From positions 1-64,000 of the forward strand of contig JAAOYJ010000003.1 in the NCBI GenBank assembly GCA_018221285.1: a DNA stretch of 64,000 nucleotides. Direction: 5' to 3'. The first letter of the stretch is position 1. Every line of letters begins with the position of its first letter. Positions 51,421-60,630 of this stretch are shown here, in pieces. This DNA comes from Candidatus Pacearchaeota archaeon. GTDB lineage: Archaea; Nanobdellota; Nanobdellia; Pacearchaeales; GW2011-AR1. The translations under genes and the position numbers were made by a program. The notes beneath the pieces are model-generated. The model was not told the origin of the DNA, did no database searches, and worked only from the letters and a program-made list of their open reading frames with translations.

Positions 51421-51918
51421 CTAATCTCCCCCACCACGAAGAACCAAGGCCAATGCTGCAGCAACCACTACAATAAATGCCGCATTCGTCCAAAAAGTTC
51501 CACTCCAACTTTGTTGAAATAATAATGATATTAAGGCGTTATCTATTCCCGCAGAATAAACTAATGCGATGATAACTGCCACAACAATAACAATCCCTGC
51601 AACCCATTTGGCCCAATTCGCACTTAAAATGTCACTCCCCATACTTTTCCCTGAAACAAATCCCCAAAGCAATAATCCTACGAACATTACAATAAGAGCA
51701 ACTGTCAGAAACAAAACCATATTACTAACAATTTCTTTAGGTTGTAAAACACTAATGAAAATAAAACCAATAACAAACGCAACAAGGGAATCAACCTGTT
51801 GGTTCTCTCCAAGAATTTTTGTTTTTCGAAGGATAGCAAAAACAATCGTCCAAATTAATATAAATGGTAAAACAAATTGTGTTACAATCCAATGTTGAAA
51901 TATTGTTTCTCCTGCCAT
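51421..51918 (-). CDS. Membrane protein with about five helices (165 aa), paralogue B
   Basis: See the shared LPFxLIxxIxFxIL-KTKI motif with the 189-aa protein next to it. Ends GGGD. The two genes are separated by 42 bases and run the same way, suggesting a heteromeric membrane complex. Confidence 0.68.
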   Translation of the reverse strand: MAGETIFQHWIVTQFVLPFILIWTIVFAILRKTKILGENQQVDSLVAFVIGFIFISVLQPKEIVSNMVLFLTVALIVMFVGLLLWGFVSGKSMGSDILSANWAKWVAGIVIVVAVIIALVYSAGIDNALISLLFQQSWSGTFWTNAAFIVVVAAALALVLRGGGD

Positions 51919-51952
51919 GTATATATTACCTCTTTTTAATTTTTAAATCTTA

Positions 51953-52231
51953 CTAAATCAAATCTTCAGGAAGATCTTCCATCTCAGATTCCTGACTTGG
52001 TAAAGCAGATTTGTTTATTATAAAAACATCACTAATAGCCTTAACAAACTGGTGTGGGATTATGACTCCTCTTGCTCCTCCAATCAAAGAAATAACACTT
52101 CCTCCAACTTTAATCCTCCAACCTTCAATTTTATTTTCTTGGAGGTTCGCCTCTTCGACTTCTCCGAAAAAATCTCCTGAATCAGTATAAACCTTGGTTC
52201 CAATAACCTCTGATACCTTTTTTATTCTCAT
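51953..52231 (-). CDS. PRC-barrel domain protein
   Basis: 92 residues from MRIKKVSEVIGTKV (start 52231; an ATG four codons upstream is an alternative). VYTDSGDFFGEVEEANLQENKIEGWRI and GVIIPHQFVKAISDVFII fit a PRC-barrel, a small fold used in RNA processing (RimM) and in archaeal CdpB-type division proteins. Acidic tail. Confidence 0.75.
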   Translation of the reverse strand: MRIKKVSEVIGTKVYTDSGDFFGEVEEANLQENKIEGWRIKVGGSVISLIGGARGVIIPHQFVKAISDVFIINKSALPSQESEMEDLPEDLI

Positions 52232-52375
52232 GATAAAATTCAATCAATCTTCTTTAAATAGTTTTCCTTTGTCGAATGGATATTTTGGAGTATATAGCTA
52301 ATCTGATTAAAGGATTAGTGTATAAATGAAATCAATAACAAATAACTTTATAAAAAATCATTCACTTCCCAATAC

Positions 52376-53059
52376 ATGCTAAATAAAACAGAAATCATTG
52401 CCATACTCCTTTCTACACTTGTCCTCGGATTTGTTATAAGTCTCATATCATCCCTAAACGCATTTTTTACAATCTCTCTAACAGTTTTTATTATTATCAT
52501 GATAAATATAATCTCAAAAAAAGTTATGAGTTATTATTTTGATTCTGAAACAGAAGTAAGCTTATGGAGCATCAAAAGATCTGGGCTTTCCTATTTCTTC
52601 GGCGCAATTATCCCTTTTGCAAGCCCACATCCTTCAAAAAAATTCAAGAAGCCATTTCCTTCAGGATTATTTTTCCCAATAATTACAACTGCGTTTTCAT
52701 TTGGATACATAAACTGGATGTCTACACTTGTATTCGATGTGAAAGCAAAAACCTACAAAGCAGCAAAAAGACACGGACTATACACATTCTCAGAAATGGC
52801 TGAAAATCAAATCGGATTAATCGCAGCAGCAGGGATCGTTGCTAATTTAGCATTTGCAATAGTAGGTTACTTAATAGGGTACAACGACTTCTCACGCCTA
52901 AGCATCTACTACGCCCTCTATAACATGATTCCAATCTCTGATCTCGACGGAAACAAGATATACTTCGGTAGCTCGACTTTTGTTGGATTTCCTTTAATGT
53001 GGGGTACGCTCGCACTAATCACCCTCATCGGAGTTGGCTATGCATTATTTTTAATATAA
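52376..53059 (+). CDS. Degenerate site-2-protease-like (M50) membrane protein
   Basis: 227 residues with six or so membrane helices. The C-terminal IYYALYNMIPISDLDGNKIYFGS keeps the NxxPxxxLDG motif of site-2 proteases. The N-terminal catalytic HExxH should lie in the helix that here reads ISKKVMSYYFDSETEVSLW: His and Glu are gone. So it is probably an inactive relative, able to bind but not cut. Confidence 0.7.
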   Translation: MLNKTEIIAILLSTLVLGFVISLISSLNAFFTISLTVFIIIMINIISKKVMSYYFDSETEVSLWSIKRSGLSYFFGAIIPFASPHPSKKFKKPFPSGLFFPIITTAFSFGYINWMSTLVFDVKAKTYKAAKRHGLYTFSEMAENQIGLIAAAGIVANLAFAIVGYLIGYNDFSRLSIYYALYNMIPISDLDGNKIYFGSSTFVGFPLMWGTLALITLIGVGYALFLI

Positions 53060-53104
53060 CTACATTATAATAAAACATTTAAACATACTTCTCCAATAAC
53101 TATC

Positions 53105-53314
53105 ATGAATAAATTAGATTGGTTTGAAACAAAAAAAGCAACAACATCATTTGCTTTAGTTGCATTGGCTGGAGGATTTATATTCTTAAATCGCGGAATC
53201 ACTGGAAACGTAATCCTCGACAGCAAATACTCATTTAATATGCTCTCAATAATAGGCCTTCTACTAATTGTATGTGCAGTTGTATTAGGAGCCCATACTA
53301 TTTGGAAGAAATAA
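53105..53314 (+). CDS. Small membrane protein (69 aa), two helices
   Basis: MNKLDWFETKKATTSFALVALAG... then RGITGNVILDSKYSFN, a segment seen before anchor helices of surface proteins in this group, then a second helix and WKK. Function unknown. Confidence 0.6.
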   Translation: MNKLDWFETKKATTSFALVALAGGFIFLNRGITGNVILDSKYSFNMLSIIGLLLIVCAVVLGAHTIWKK

Positions 53315-53365
53315 ATTAGAATCGTTCTCAAAAAAAAAACCACCTTAATTATATTTAAAAATTAA

Positions 53366-56300
53366 TTAAAGTGCGAGGCAGCCAATCTCTGTGGTAATTT
53401 CACTTCTAAAATTTTCCTCAAGACCATAAACCAAAGATAATCTTTCGCATCTTTTTTCTGTTACGAATTGCGCCCCGTCCCCTAAGACACAACAACCTTT
53501 TTTACAATAAGAAACACTGCAGCCAACATCTTCTGTCCAAACCCCATTATCATCTTCACAAATATTCTTTGGAGCACTTTTAATACAATCCCCTTCATTA
53601 TTATCATAACAACAACCAAGTTCTAGATAAGAACCAATATTAGTTCTCGTCGATAAATATACTTCAGCATAAACCTGCTCACCAGGATAACTAATTTCAG
53701 CACCATATTGGTCTGAATCACTTTTATCTGTTGTTACAATTGTGCCCCAGTAATCAACATCTTTGTAAAGATCATCATTACTTTCAACCTGAATATTATC
53801 GAATACATTATCCTCTCTCCATGTTGTTTCAACATCCTTAACTCCAACCCCGTCAATAGAATTCCCTTCTCCTTCCATTTTAACAATTAATGCCTCATAA
53901 TTTCCCCTATCATCCTGCTCTTCAAATATAACCATTGCTGGAAGTTCAATCGCCAAGCCAGAAACATCAAGAAGATATATTCTTGTCGGATTGTTCTCTC
54001 CACCATTCATGATACTATATCTTAAGGGCCCAACATTTGCAGTTACAGAAACACCACTTGCAGGCGAAGGAATCGGTACATCCATATACCCACCCCCATC
54101 AGGGAATTTCAATGTGGCCAAATCATTTCCATTGTCATCCCAATTAACTAAATCTATTGTTAGGGGTTCATAAAAAGCTACTCTTGCTCCTTTAGATGTC
54201 TGTATTGAGGGATAGATTATTGCTTCCCCCACACCACTATCCGGATAATCTAAAGTAACATAATCACACCCTTCACAAGATTCATCATGGTATCTAACAT
54301 TATACACTTTTCCTCCAACAACCATCTCACCAAAACCTTCTTTATTAACCCCTCCAGTAATAACTTCGTATGTATCTTCTTTATTGAAAACATCTCTAAA
54401 CACTATGTCATCGTCGGTACTATCAGAATCATTACTAAACTGATAAAATTCAAGTAAGAAACCTTCGTCCTCATTACCTACTACAACATATTGAGATACG
54501 TTAATCTTTTCTCCTTCAATTACATGAATTATGTCGTCTATTCTTCCATCCGCAAGTCTTGCAGGCGTTGCATCAGCATTATACCATGTTATGCTTTCTA
54601 AATCGCCAGTATGAGTAGTCATTTCAAGCGTGGCCGTATTATCTCCTGAAGAATCAATCTTAATCAATTCCCGATTATTATTATAATAAACTGATGAAAA
54701 ATCTATTCCAAAAGTCCCAAAAACAGGGTCCACAAATGCTTCTCCGACAAGAATAACATCAACATCAGAATCTTCTGCAACAACATCAATATAAAACCCT
54801 GTTAAACTATCTACTCCTCCATTAAACCGAACTAATGTCCCATCAATACTATCTTCATCAGAACCAATTTTTACCTTATTTCCATTTTGAAGAAGTATTT
54901 TGTTTGCCCCAACAGTAATCTCTGCAGTTAATCTGTTTGTAGCAGTATCTTCATCTGCCCAATTAACAGCAATTTCAATTCCTTGGACATTTTCATAAGA
55001 ACCTTCACTAATCTCTTTGCTTTGGGATGCTCCAATACTATTAGTAACCTTAATAATTGCAGAGGTATCTGAAGATCCTAGGATTTCAATAGTATATGAA
55101 ATACTATTAATAATGACCGTTTTTGAAGCAGGGTCTGTACCTCCAACAGATAACTTTACTGTTTCAAAAGATTCATACAAGTAAAGTTTTGAACTTGTAG
55201 TTCCGGCCCCAACAGCATATTCTTTACCGAAGAGGGTTATTGGATTCCCAATCAAATCAAAACTTGTAAAATCTGTTGCCCTATCAAATGTAATCTGGGA
55301 CGTATAAACAGGTTCACTTACAAAGGTACTCATTGCGATTGTAAATGCAGGATCATCATCCGAAGTAGGTGCTTGAGCATAAACAAACTCTGCCCCAGAA
55401 CCAATATTTATTGTCTGAATATAATCAACATACTGGCCATCCAATTCAATATTCTCTCCATCTTTCAACAAACTAGGCAAGTCATTATCTGTTAAAGTTT
55501 GTCTAACATTATTAATAGAATCTCCTAAATAAATCTTAGATGAAGAAGTAAACAATCCAAAAGACTCTCCTTCGGAAGAAACAAGAACTTCTATTGCCAA
55601 ACTTAATTCCTCTTGAGCTCCACTCCCATAAATCATCGTACAAATAGCATCATCTCTTGCACAATAAAGAGCTACTTGAAAATCATAGATTCCTGCTTCT
55701 TCTGGATAATTTCCTTCTATACGCCATCTCCCCTCTCCAATATATTCAGCATTACCTCCAAATACTGTAGGCTCACCAGGAATTCTTGAAGAAATATAAA
55801 CTTGAACATTAAATCCTTCAGAAGGTTCAGGATAAGTTCCATCTGATTCAGAAGTCTCTATCTCAACCATAAATTCTTCGCCAGCATTTATAATTCCACC
55901 AAAATTATCTAAATCAACAATTTCAAAAGATCTCTCATCATCATCTCCTAAAAATTTGAACAAACATTCATTATAACCCTCATCACTAAAGGGATTAAAA
56001 ACTTTACACAAAAACTGGAAAAGATTCCTCCTAAACGCACTTGTCTCATCTAAAACATTCTTAATCTCAATACATTCCCCACTTGAACAAACATTGCTCT
56101 CACACTCATAATTGTTCTGGCATGTTGCCGAATTCCCTCGAGAGTCTGCTTTTTTTTGCTCTTCTAACTCTCCATTAATCTCACAATACATATCCAACAA
56201 AGCATTACCTCCAGTTTCATCTTCTCTAAGCTGCACTCTAAATCCATAGGGAATGCACGCCCCATCAAACTCGCACCCACTACACTCTCCAGGATTACAG

Positions 56301-57793
56301 CTCACTTCTTCATCATAATCCCCAGAATTACAATCAACATCTTGGCATTCTTTTATTTGTATCCCGCTACTCGGACAAATATCAGGTTCTACCTGACACA
56401 AATATCTTGGAGTGCAAATACTATTATCTACACATCTTCCATATTCACAAACCTTTCCTTCTAAGGAACAATCATAATTCTCTACTTGAGTAATATCTCC
56501 TTCACAATAATATTCTCCAACAACATTTACCTTAGCACCGTCTCCACAAAAATCTTTTTTTATCCCTCCTCCGCCCGAACTACTACTCCCTGAACTTGAA
56601 GAATAAGTAGAACTAGAATAAAAAGAACAAGAACCAGCCTCATAATAATTCAATCCATCAGGAAAAGCACTAGTTACATCACTATCATTACAAGATCTTA
56701 TTGTTGTTTGGTTACAATCAATAGTGCATCTATCTGCCTCATGTGCTTCACAAATCCCATTTCCACATGAATTTTCTGTACAACATTGAGCACTAGTAGG
56801 ATCTACACTACAACTTAAATCAACTTCATTTCCAGGAGCACAAACGTCAGGATGAACACAAACATTTCCTGAACTTTGACAAAGATTAGTTGCATTTGAA
56901 ATTACACACTTCCCCCCATCACAAACCTTTCCTTCAGTTGAACAATCATAAGGATAACTTCCTGAAACCCTCGCATCATCTTCACATTTGAACTCAAATA
57001 ATTGATTAGTATTTACACAAATATCTGTAGTACTAGTCCCCTCAAAATTAATAACGTCTCCTTTAACGTCATAATTCAATCCACCATCACTATCATTACA
57101 CCATTCTTCTGCAGAAGGACCATACAACTCCTGAACTTCTTGTGCACTTAATGCCTTATTATAAACTCTTAAATCATCTATTCTTCCATTAAAAAAGTAT
57201 TTTGACTGAAAAGGCTCTCTTCCAATAGCAGAGGATCCAGTAGTAGGAGCCAAGGATTTACTTGTACCCATGGCCCTATCTAATTCTCCATTAACATAAG
57301 TTTTGATAGAATTTGATGACTTATCATAAACTCCAACAACATGGTACCAGTTATTAGTCTGCAAGGATGTTCCTCCAGACACCCACCTAATTAAACCAAT
57401 ATTATTGTTTTCGTCTCTTATCTCAAACTCTAATTTATTATTTGTGAACATACCCAACTTAAATCCTCCGGCTCTTCCATCCTGTGTTCCAAATATTTTT
57501 TGATCTTTTCCACCAGAAGTTAAGTAAATCCATGCTGCAACAGTAACTCCATCAACCAATTCATTTAACGAAGGATCCACTGCAATCCCAACAAATCCAT
57601 TACCATTAAAATTCATTCCATTACCAAATTTACCATCGACAAATGTTGCACCATAAATATCTCCATCATTACTCCCGGCAGAATCTTTCACATTCCCTTC
57701 AAATTCATAATGGGCAACCAAATTATCCTCTGCAACAACCCCACTAACCAATAAAATAAACATCAACCCGAATATCAAAAAACTTCTTCTCAT
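53366..57793 (-). CDS. Giant secreted protein with LamG domain (about 1475 aa)
   Basis: Start at 57793 (signal peptide RRSFLIFGLMFILLVSG). Residues about 20-230 form a LamG/concanavalin-like jellyroll (LVAHYEFEGNVKDSAG, WYHVVGVYDKSSNSIKTYVNGE, IDDLRVYNKALSAQEV). Cys-rich modules (about 235-620), beta-rich middle, and the module DDDIVFRD...CEGCDYVTLDY shared with the 588-aa protein follow. The end is a Cys-rich knot (CKKGCCVLGDG...CERLS) with no anchor helix. It likely binds sugars or host surface; host contact is inferred. Confidence 0.82.
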   Translation of the reverse strand: MRRSFLIFGLMFILLVSGVVAEDNLVAHYEFEGNVKDSAGSNDGDIYGATFVDGKFGNGMNFNGNGFVGIAVDPSLNELVDGVTVAAWIYLTSGGKDQKIFGTQDGRAGGFKLGMFTNNKLEFEIRDENNNIGLIRWVSGGTSLQTNNWYHVVGVYDKSSNSIKTYVNGELDRAMGTSKSLAPTTGSSAIGREPFQSKYFFNGRIDDLRVYNKALSAQEVQELYGPSAEEWCNDSDGGLNYDVKGDVINFEGTSTTDICVNTNQLFEFKCEDDARVSGSYPYDCSTEGKVCDGGKCVISNATNLCQSSGNVCVHPDVCAPGNEVDLSCSVDPTSAQCCTENSCGNGICEAHEADRCTIDCNQTTIRSCNDSDVTSAFPDGLNYYEAGSCSFYSSSTYSSSSGSSSSGGGGIKKDFCGDGAKVNVVGEYYCEGDITQVENYDCSLEGKVCEYGRCVDNSICTPRYLCQVEPDICPSSGIQIKECQDVDCNSGDYDEEVSCNPGECSGCEFDGACIPYGFRVQLREDETGGNALLDMYCEINGELEEQKKADSRGNSATCQNNYECESNVCSSGECIEIKNVLDETSAFRRNLFQFLCKVFNPFSDEGYNECLFKFLGDDDERSFEIVDLDNFGGIINAGEEFMVEIETSESDGTYPEPSEGFNVQVYISSRIPGEPTVFGGNAEYIGEGRWRIEGNYPEEAGIYDFQVALYCARDDAICTMIYGSGAQEELSLAIEVLVSSEGESFGLFTSSSKIYLGDSINNVRQTLTDNDLPSLLKDGENIELDGQYVDYIQTINIGSGAEFVYAQAPTSDDDPAFTIAMSTFVSEPVYTSQITFDRATDFTSFDLIGNPITLFGKEYAVGAGTTSSKLYLYESFETVKLSVGGTDPASKTVIINSISYTIEILGSSDTSAIIKVTNSIGASQSKEISEGSYENVQGIEIAVNWADEDTATNRLTAEITVGANKILLQNGNKVKIGSDEDSIDGTLVRFNGGVDSLTGFYIDVVAEDSDVDVILVGEAFVDPVFGTFGIDFSSVYYNNNRELIKIDSSGDNTATLEMTTHTGDLESITWYNADATPARLADGRIDDIIHVIEGEKINVSQYVVVGNEDEGFLLEFYQFSNDSDSTDDDIVFRDVFNKEDTYEVITGGVNKEGFGEMVVGGKVYNVRYHDESCEGCDYVTLDYPDSGVGEAIIYPSIQTSKGARVAFYEPLTIDLVNWDDNGNDLATLKFPDGGGYMDVPIPSPASGVSVTANVGPLRYSIMNGGENNPTRIYLLDVSGLAIELPAMVIFEEQDDRGNYEALIVKMEGEGNSIDGVGVKDVETTWREDNVFDNIQVESNDDLYKDVDYWGTIVTTDKSDSDQYGAEISYPGEQVYAEVYLSTRTNIGSYLELGCCYDNNEGDCIKSAPKNICEDDNGVWTEDVGCSVSYCKKGCCVLGDGAQFVTEKRCERLSLVYGLEENFRSEITTEIGCLAL

Positions 57794-57867
57794 ATTATTA
57801 GGAACAAAAGTCCATTTAAATAAATTTCTACACAAACCTATTTATAGCCATTCTCTTTTTCCAAATC

Positions 57868-59421
57868 ATGCCTGATAAATTTCTACAAAATATAAAACCA
57901 AGAGAATATCAACAAAAGATTTTCGAAAGTTGTATTAAAAATAACTGCTTGGTTGTGCTTCCAACAGGATTAGGTAAAACATTAATCGCATTAATGCTAA
58001 CCATCGAAAGAATGAAACAACATCTTGGAGAAAAAGTCGTTATGTTAGCTCCTACAAAACCCTTGGCAGAACAACACCTAAACTATTTTAAAAAATATCT
58101 TCCTGAACTCTTCGCTGACATGCAGTTATTCACTGGTATGGTCAAGGCAGAAAAGCGGCAAGAGATCTGGAAAACCGCTGACATAATTTTCTCAACTCCG
58201 CAGTGCGTTGCAAATGACCTCAAAAAGAATCTCTACTCTCTAGAAAATGTCTGCCTATTAATAGAAGATGAAGCGCACAGATGCGTTAAAAATTATGATT
58301 ATAATTTCATAGCAAAAAAATACCAATCACAGGCCGCCAATCCAAGAATATTAGGGCTTACAGCCTCTCCAGGAAGTGATGAAAAAAGAATCAAACAAAT
58401 TTGTAGAAACCTTTTCATAAAAGATGTTGAATTGAGGACAAGGGAAAGCGACGACGTGAAAGACTATCTCCAAGAGTTAGAATTCGAAAAAATCGTTGTA
58501 GACTTTCCTCCAGAATTTGAAGAGATACGACAAGTACTCAAAAAATTATTCGATGGCTATGTTGAAGAATTAAAACGTAGAAGAGTTCTCTACACTTACC
58601 CTTCTAAAACCGGATTAATACTTCTTCAAAAAAAGATGGGCGCAACTCTTGCAAGAGGTGGAAAGAATTTCAATTATATGTTAGGTTTAAGTGCCTGCGC
58701 ACAAGCTATTAAACTTCAACACGCGCTTGAACTTTTGGAAACCCAAACCCTAACAAGTTTTAACAAGTATCTAAAAAACTTATTTAACCAAGCAGCAAAA
58801 AAGCAAAGCAAAGGAGTTGTCAAACTTGTTGCAAAACCAGAATTCAATTTTATCTACACCTCTACAAACGAACTCCTTGCTAAAGAAGTTGAACATCCAA
58901 AACTTGAGAGGTTGATTGAAATAATAAAAGATGAAAAAAGGAAAAATGATAATGTTAAAATGATTGTTTTTACACAATTCAGAGATACAGCGACGACAAT
59001 TCATAAAAAACTTAAAGAACTAAAAAATATAAAATCAAAGGTTTTTGTGGGGCAAGCAAAAAAAGCAGACACCGGGCTAAGCCAAAAAGAACAAAAGAAA
59101 ATTCTACAGGAATTCTCAGACGGAGAAATCGACATAATCCTTTCAACTTCAATAGGAGAAGAAGGACTAGATATCCCAGAAGTAAATTCTGTAATCTTCT
59201 ACGAGCCAATTCCATCAGCAATAAGATCTATTCAAAGAGCTGGAAGAACTGCAAGATTAATGAAAGGTAAACTCATAATTCTTATAACTAAAAAAACACG
59301 TGACGAAACATTTTTCTATGTCTCAAAAGCAAGAGAAAAAAGCATGCACAAAGCAATAGGTTCAATCAAGGATGAACTCACAAGAAATAATCTGTTGGAA
59401 TTCCAGGATGAATTAAAATGA
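57868..59421 (+). CDS. hef: Hef-type superfamily 2 helicase
   Basis: 517 residues. REYQQKIFE (Q motif), PTGLGKTLIA (Walker A), DEAHRC, LTASPGS, FTQFRDTA, STSIGEEGLDIPEVN and QRAGRTAR mark the archaeal Hef/FANCM helicase. In Pyrococcus the helicase is fused with an XPF nuclease; here the nuclease is a separate gene at 59830. A membrane protein gene lies between, and all overlap or abut, so the three form one operon. Acts on forked DNA. Confidence 0.9.
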   Translation: MPDKFLQNIKPREYQQKIFESCIKNNCLVVLPTGLGKTLIALMLTIERMKQHLGEKVVMLAPTKPLAEQHLNYFKKYLPELFADMQLFTGMVKAEKRQEIWKTADIIFSTPQCVANDLKKNLYSLENVCLLIEDEAHRCVKNYDYNFIAKKYQSQAANPRILGLTASPGSDEKRIKQICRNLFIKDVELRTRESDDVKDYLQELEFEKIVVDFPPEFEEIRQVLKKLFDGYVEELKRRRVLYTYPSKTGLILLQKKMGATLARGGKNFNYMLGLSACAQAIKLQHALELLETQTLTSFNKYLKNLFNQAAKKQSKGVVKLVAKPEFNFIYTSTNELLAKEVEHPKLERLIEIIKDEKRKNDNVKMIVFTQFRDTATTIHKKLKELKNIKSKVFVGQAKKADTGLSQKEQKKILQEFSDGEIDIILSTSIGEEGLDIPEVNSVIFYEPIPSAIRSIQRAGRTARLMKGKLIILITKKTRDETFFYVSKAREKSMHKAIGSIKDELTRNNLLEFQDELK

Positions 59422-59828
59422 ATGTATGGGGGATGAAAGACGTAGCATTATTTGATCCTTGGACATTCATCCACATTCTCGGAGGAATCGTATTGGGAAC
59501 TATTTTATTTTCAATATTAAAAAATCATGAAAAAACAGATAGAATAAAGATAAGTATATTAGTTATTTTAATTATGGCATATTCCTGGGAAGCCACTGAA
59601 ATGCTTATAGAAATTGGTTTTCTTGGAGAAACATTAAAACATTGGTTTTGGGGAGTTGAATATCTTCCTAATAGAATCATAATTGATCCTTTAGCAACTA
59701 TGGGAGGATTTTTCTTATTCTTAAAAAAACCAAATTTAGGAAAGATTTCTTTATTTCTTTATCTAATATGGTGGATAGTACATATTTTTATATTCCCAAA
59801 TGCAGTTTATCTACAACAAATAATTTAA
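59418..59828 (+). CDS. Membrane protein between Hef helicase and nuclease (136 aa)
   Basis: Overlaps the helicase stop by ATGA. Four hydrophobic helices (about 14-34, 45-65, 92-103, 112-130). FIHILGGIVLGTILF and EATEMLIE resemble small VanZ- or DUF2585-type membrane proteins (weak). No link to DNA repair is visible in its sequence. Confidence 0.6.
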   Translation: MNVWGMKDVALFDPWTFIHILGGIVLGTILFSILKNHEKTDRIKISILVILIMAYSWEATEMLIEIGFLGETLKHWFWGVEYLPNRIIIDPLATMGGFFLFLKKPNLGKISLFLYLIWWIVHIFIFPNAVYLQQII

Positions 59829-59829
59829 A

Positions 59830-60594
59830 ATGACTCTCCTACATGACATCTTCCAAAAGAAACAATCAAAACCCAAAAAAGATATTCCAAAACAAAAAAT
59901 CATCGTCGACTATCGAGAGAAAAGCTGTTTAGTTCCATCAGAACTAGTCAGCCTCGGATTTGAAGTTGAATTTAAAGAACTAAAAGTTGGAGATTATATT
60001 GTCAAAGAAACTGCAATTGAAAGAAAAACTGTCTCCGATTTTATCTCATCCATGATAAACAAACGTCTTCTAAACCAACTTGAAGAACTTCAACAATATG
60101 AAAATCGATTATTAATCATCGAGGGAATTGCTGAACAAGATTTATACAATGATAACCAAAAAATGATTTCGCGAGACTATCTAATGTCTGTGCCGAAGGC
60201 GCTGACGGGTGGGAGGGCACGGGCCCCGAGCGAAAATGGCAATGGTGTAAACGCAAATGCAATAAGAGGTTTTCTATTATCAATACTTCTCAAACACAAA
60301 GTCCCAATCATATTCACAAAAGATTACAAAGATACTGCAAAGTTTATCTCAATACTTTCAAAAAAACAAGATAAAGAAGTTTCACTAAATGCGAAAAAGA
60401 AATCTCTAAATAAAAAAGAGCAACTCCAATTCATCATCGAAGGTTTTCCAGGAATCGGCCCAACAACTGCAAAAAAACTTTTAGAAGAATTCAAATCAAT
60501 CAAAAACATAACCAACGCCTCCGAAGAAGATTTAACAAAAGTTCTTGGAAAAAAAGCAGAGATAATCAAAAGGTTAGTTGAAGAGAAATACTAA
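59830..60594 (+). CDS. XPF/ERCC4-type nuclease (Hef nuclease part) with insertion
   Basis: 254 residues. IIVDYREK, VGDYIV and ERKTVSDF (about 63-70) form the GDx(n)ERKx3D active site. The C-terminal HhH domain (FPGIGPTTAKKLLEEF, KVLGKKAEIIKRL) binds DNA. Between DYLMS and NANAIRGFLLS, about 20 extra residues (VPKALTGGRARAPSENGNGV, 120-140) come from GC-rich DNA with a quadruplex motif, absent from the family. The fold on either side is intact. Confidence 0.88.
   Translation: MTLLHDIFQKKQSKPKKDIPKQKIIVDYREKSCLVPSELVSLGFEVEFKELKVGDYIVKETAIERKTVSDFISSMINKRLLNQLEELQQYENRLLIIEGIAEQDLYNDNQKMISRDYLMSVPKALTGGRARAPSENGNGVNANAIRGFLLSILLKHKVPIIFTKDYKDTAKFISILSKKQDKEVSLNAKKKSLNKKEQLQFIIEGFPGIGPTTAKKLLEEFKSIKNITNASEEDLTKVLGKKAEIIKRLVEEKY
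60207..60223 (+). other. G-quadruplex motif in the Hef nuclease insertion
   Basis: GGG-T-GGG-A-GGG-CAC-GGG in the coding strand, followed by CCCC. It lies inside an in-frame GC-rich stretch of the nuclease gene. It shares CGGGTGGGAGGG and similar lead-in bases with 24196-24210. Confidence 0.65.
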
Positions 60595-60630
60595 CCTATA
60601 TACTACAATATATACTTTACAACATATATA

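Noticed and set aside
53366-53400. C-terminus of the 1475-aa protein truncated by a frameshift
   Set aside because: The protein ends in a Cys-knot-like piece without anchor, but I saw no continuing frame after the stop to support a frameshift.
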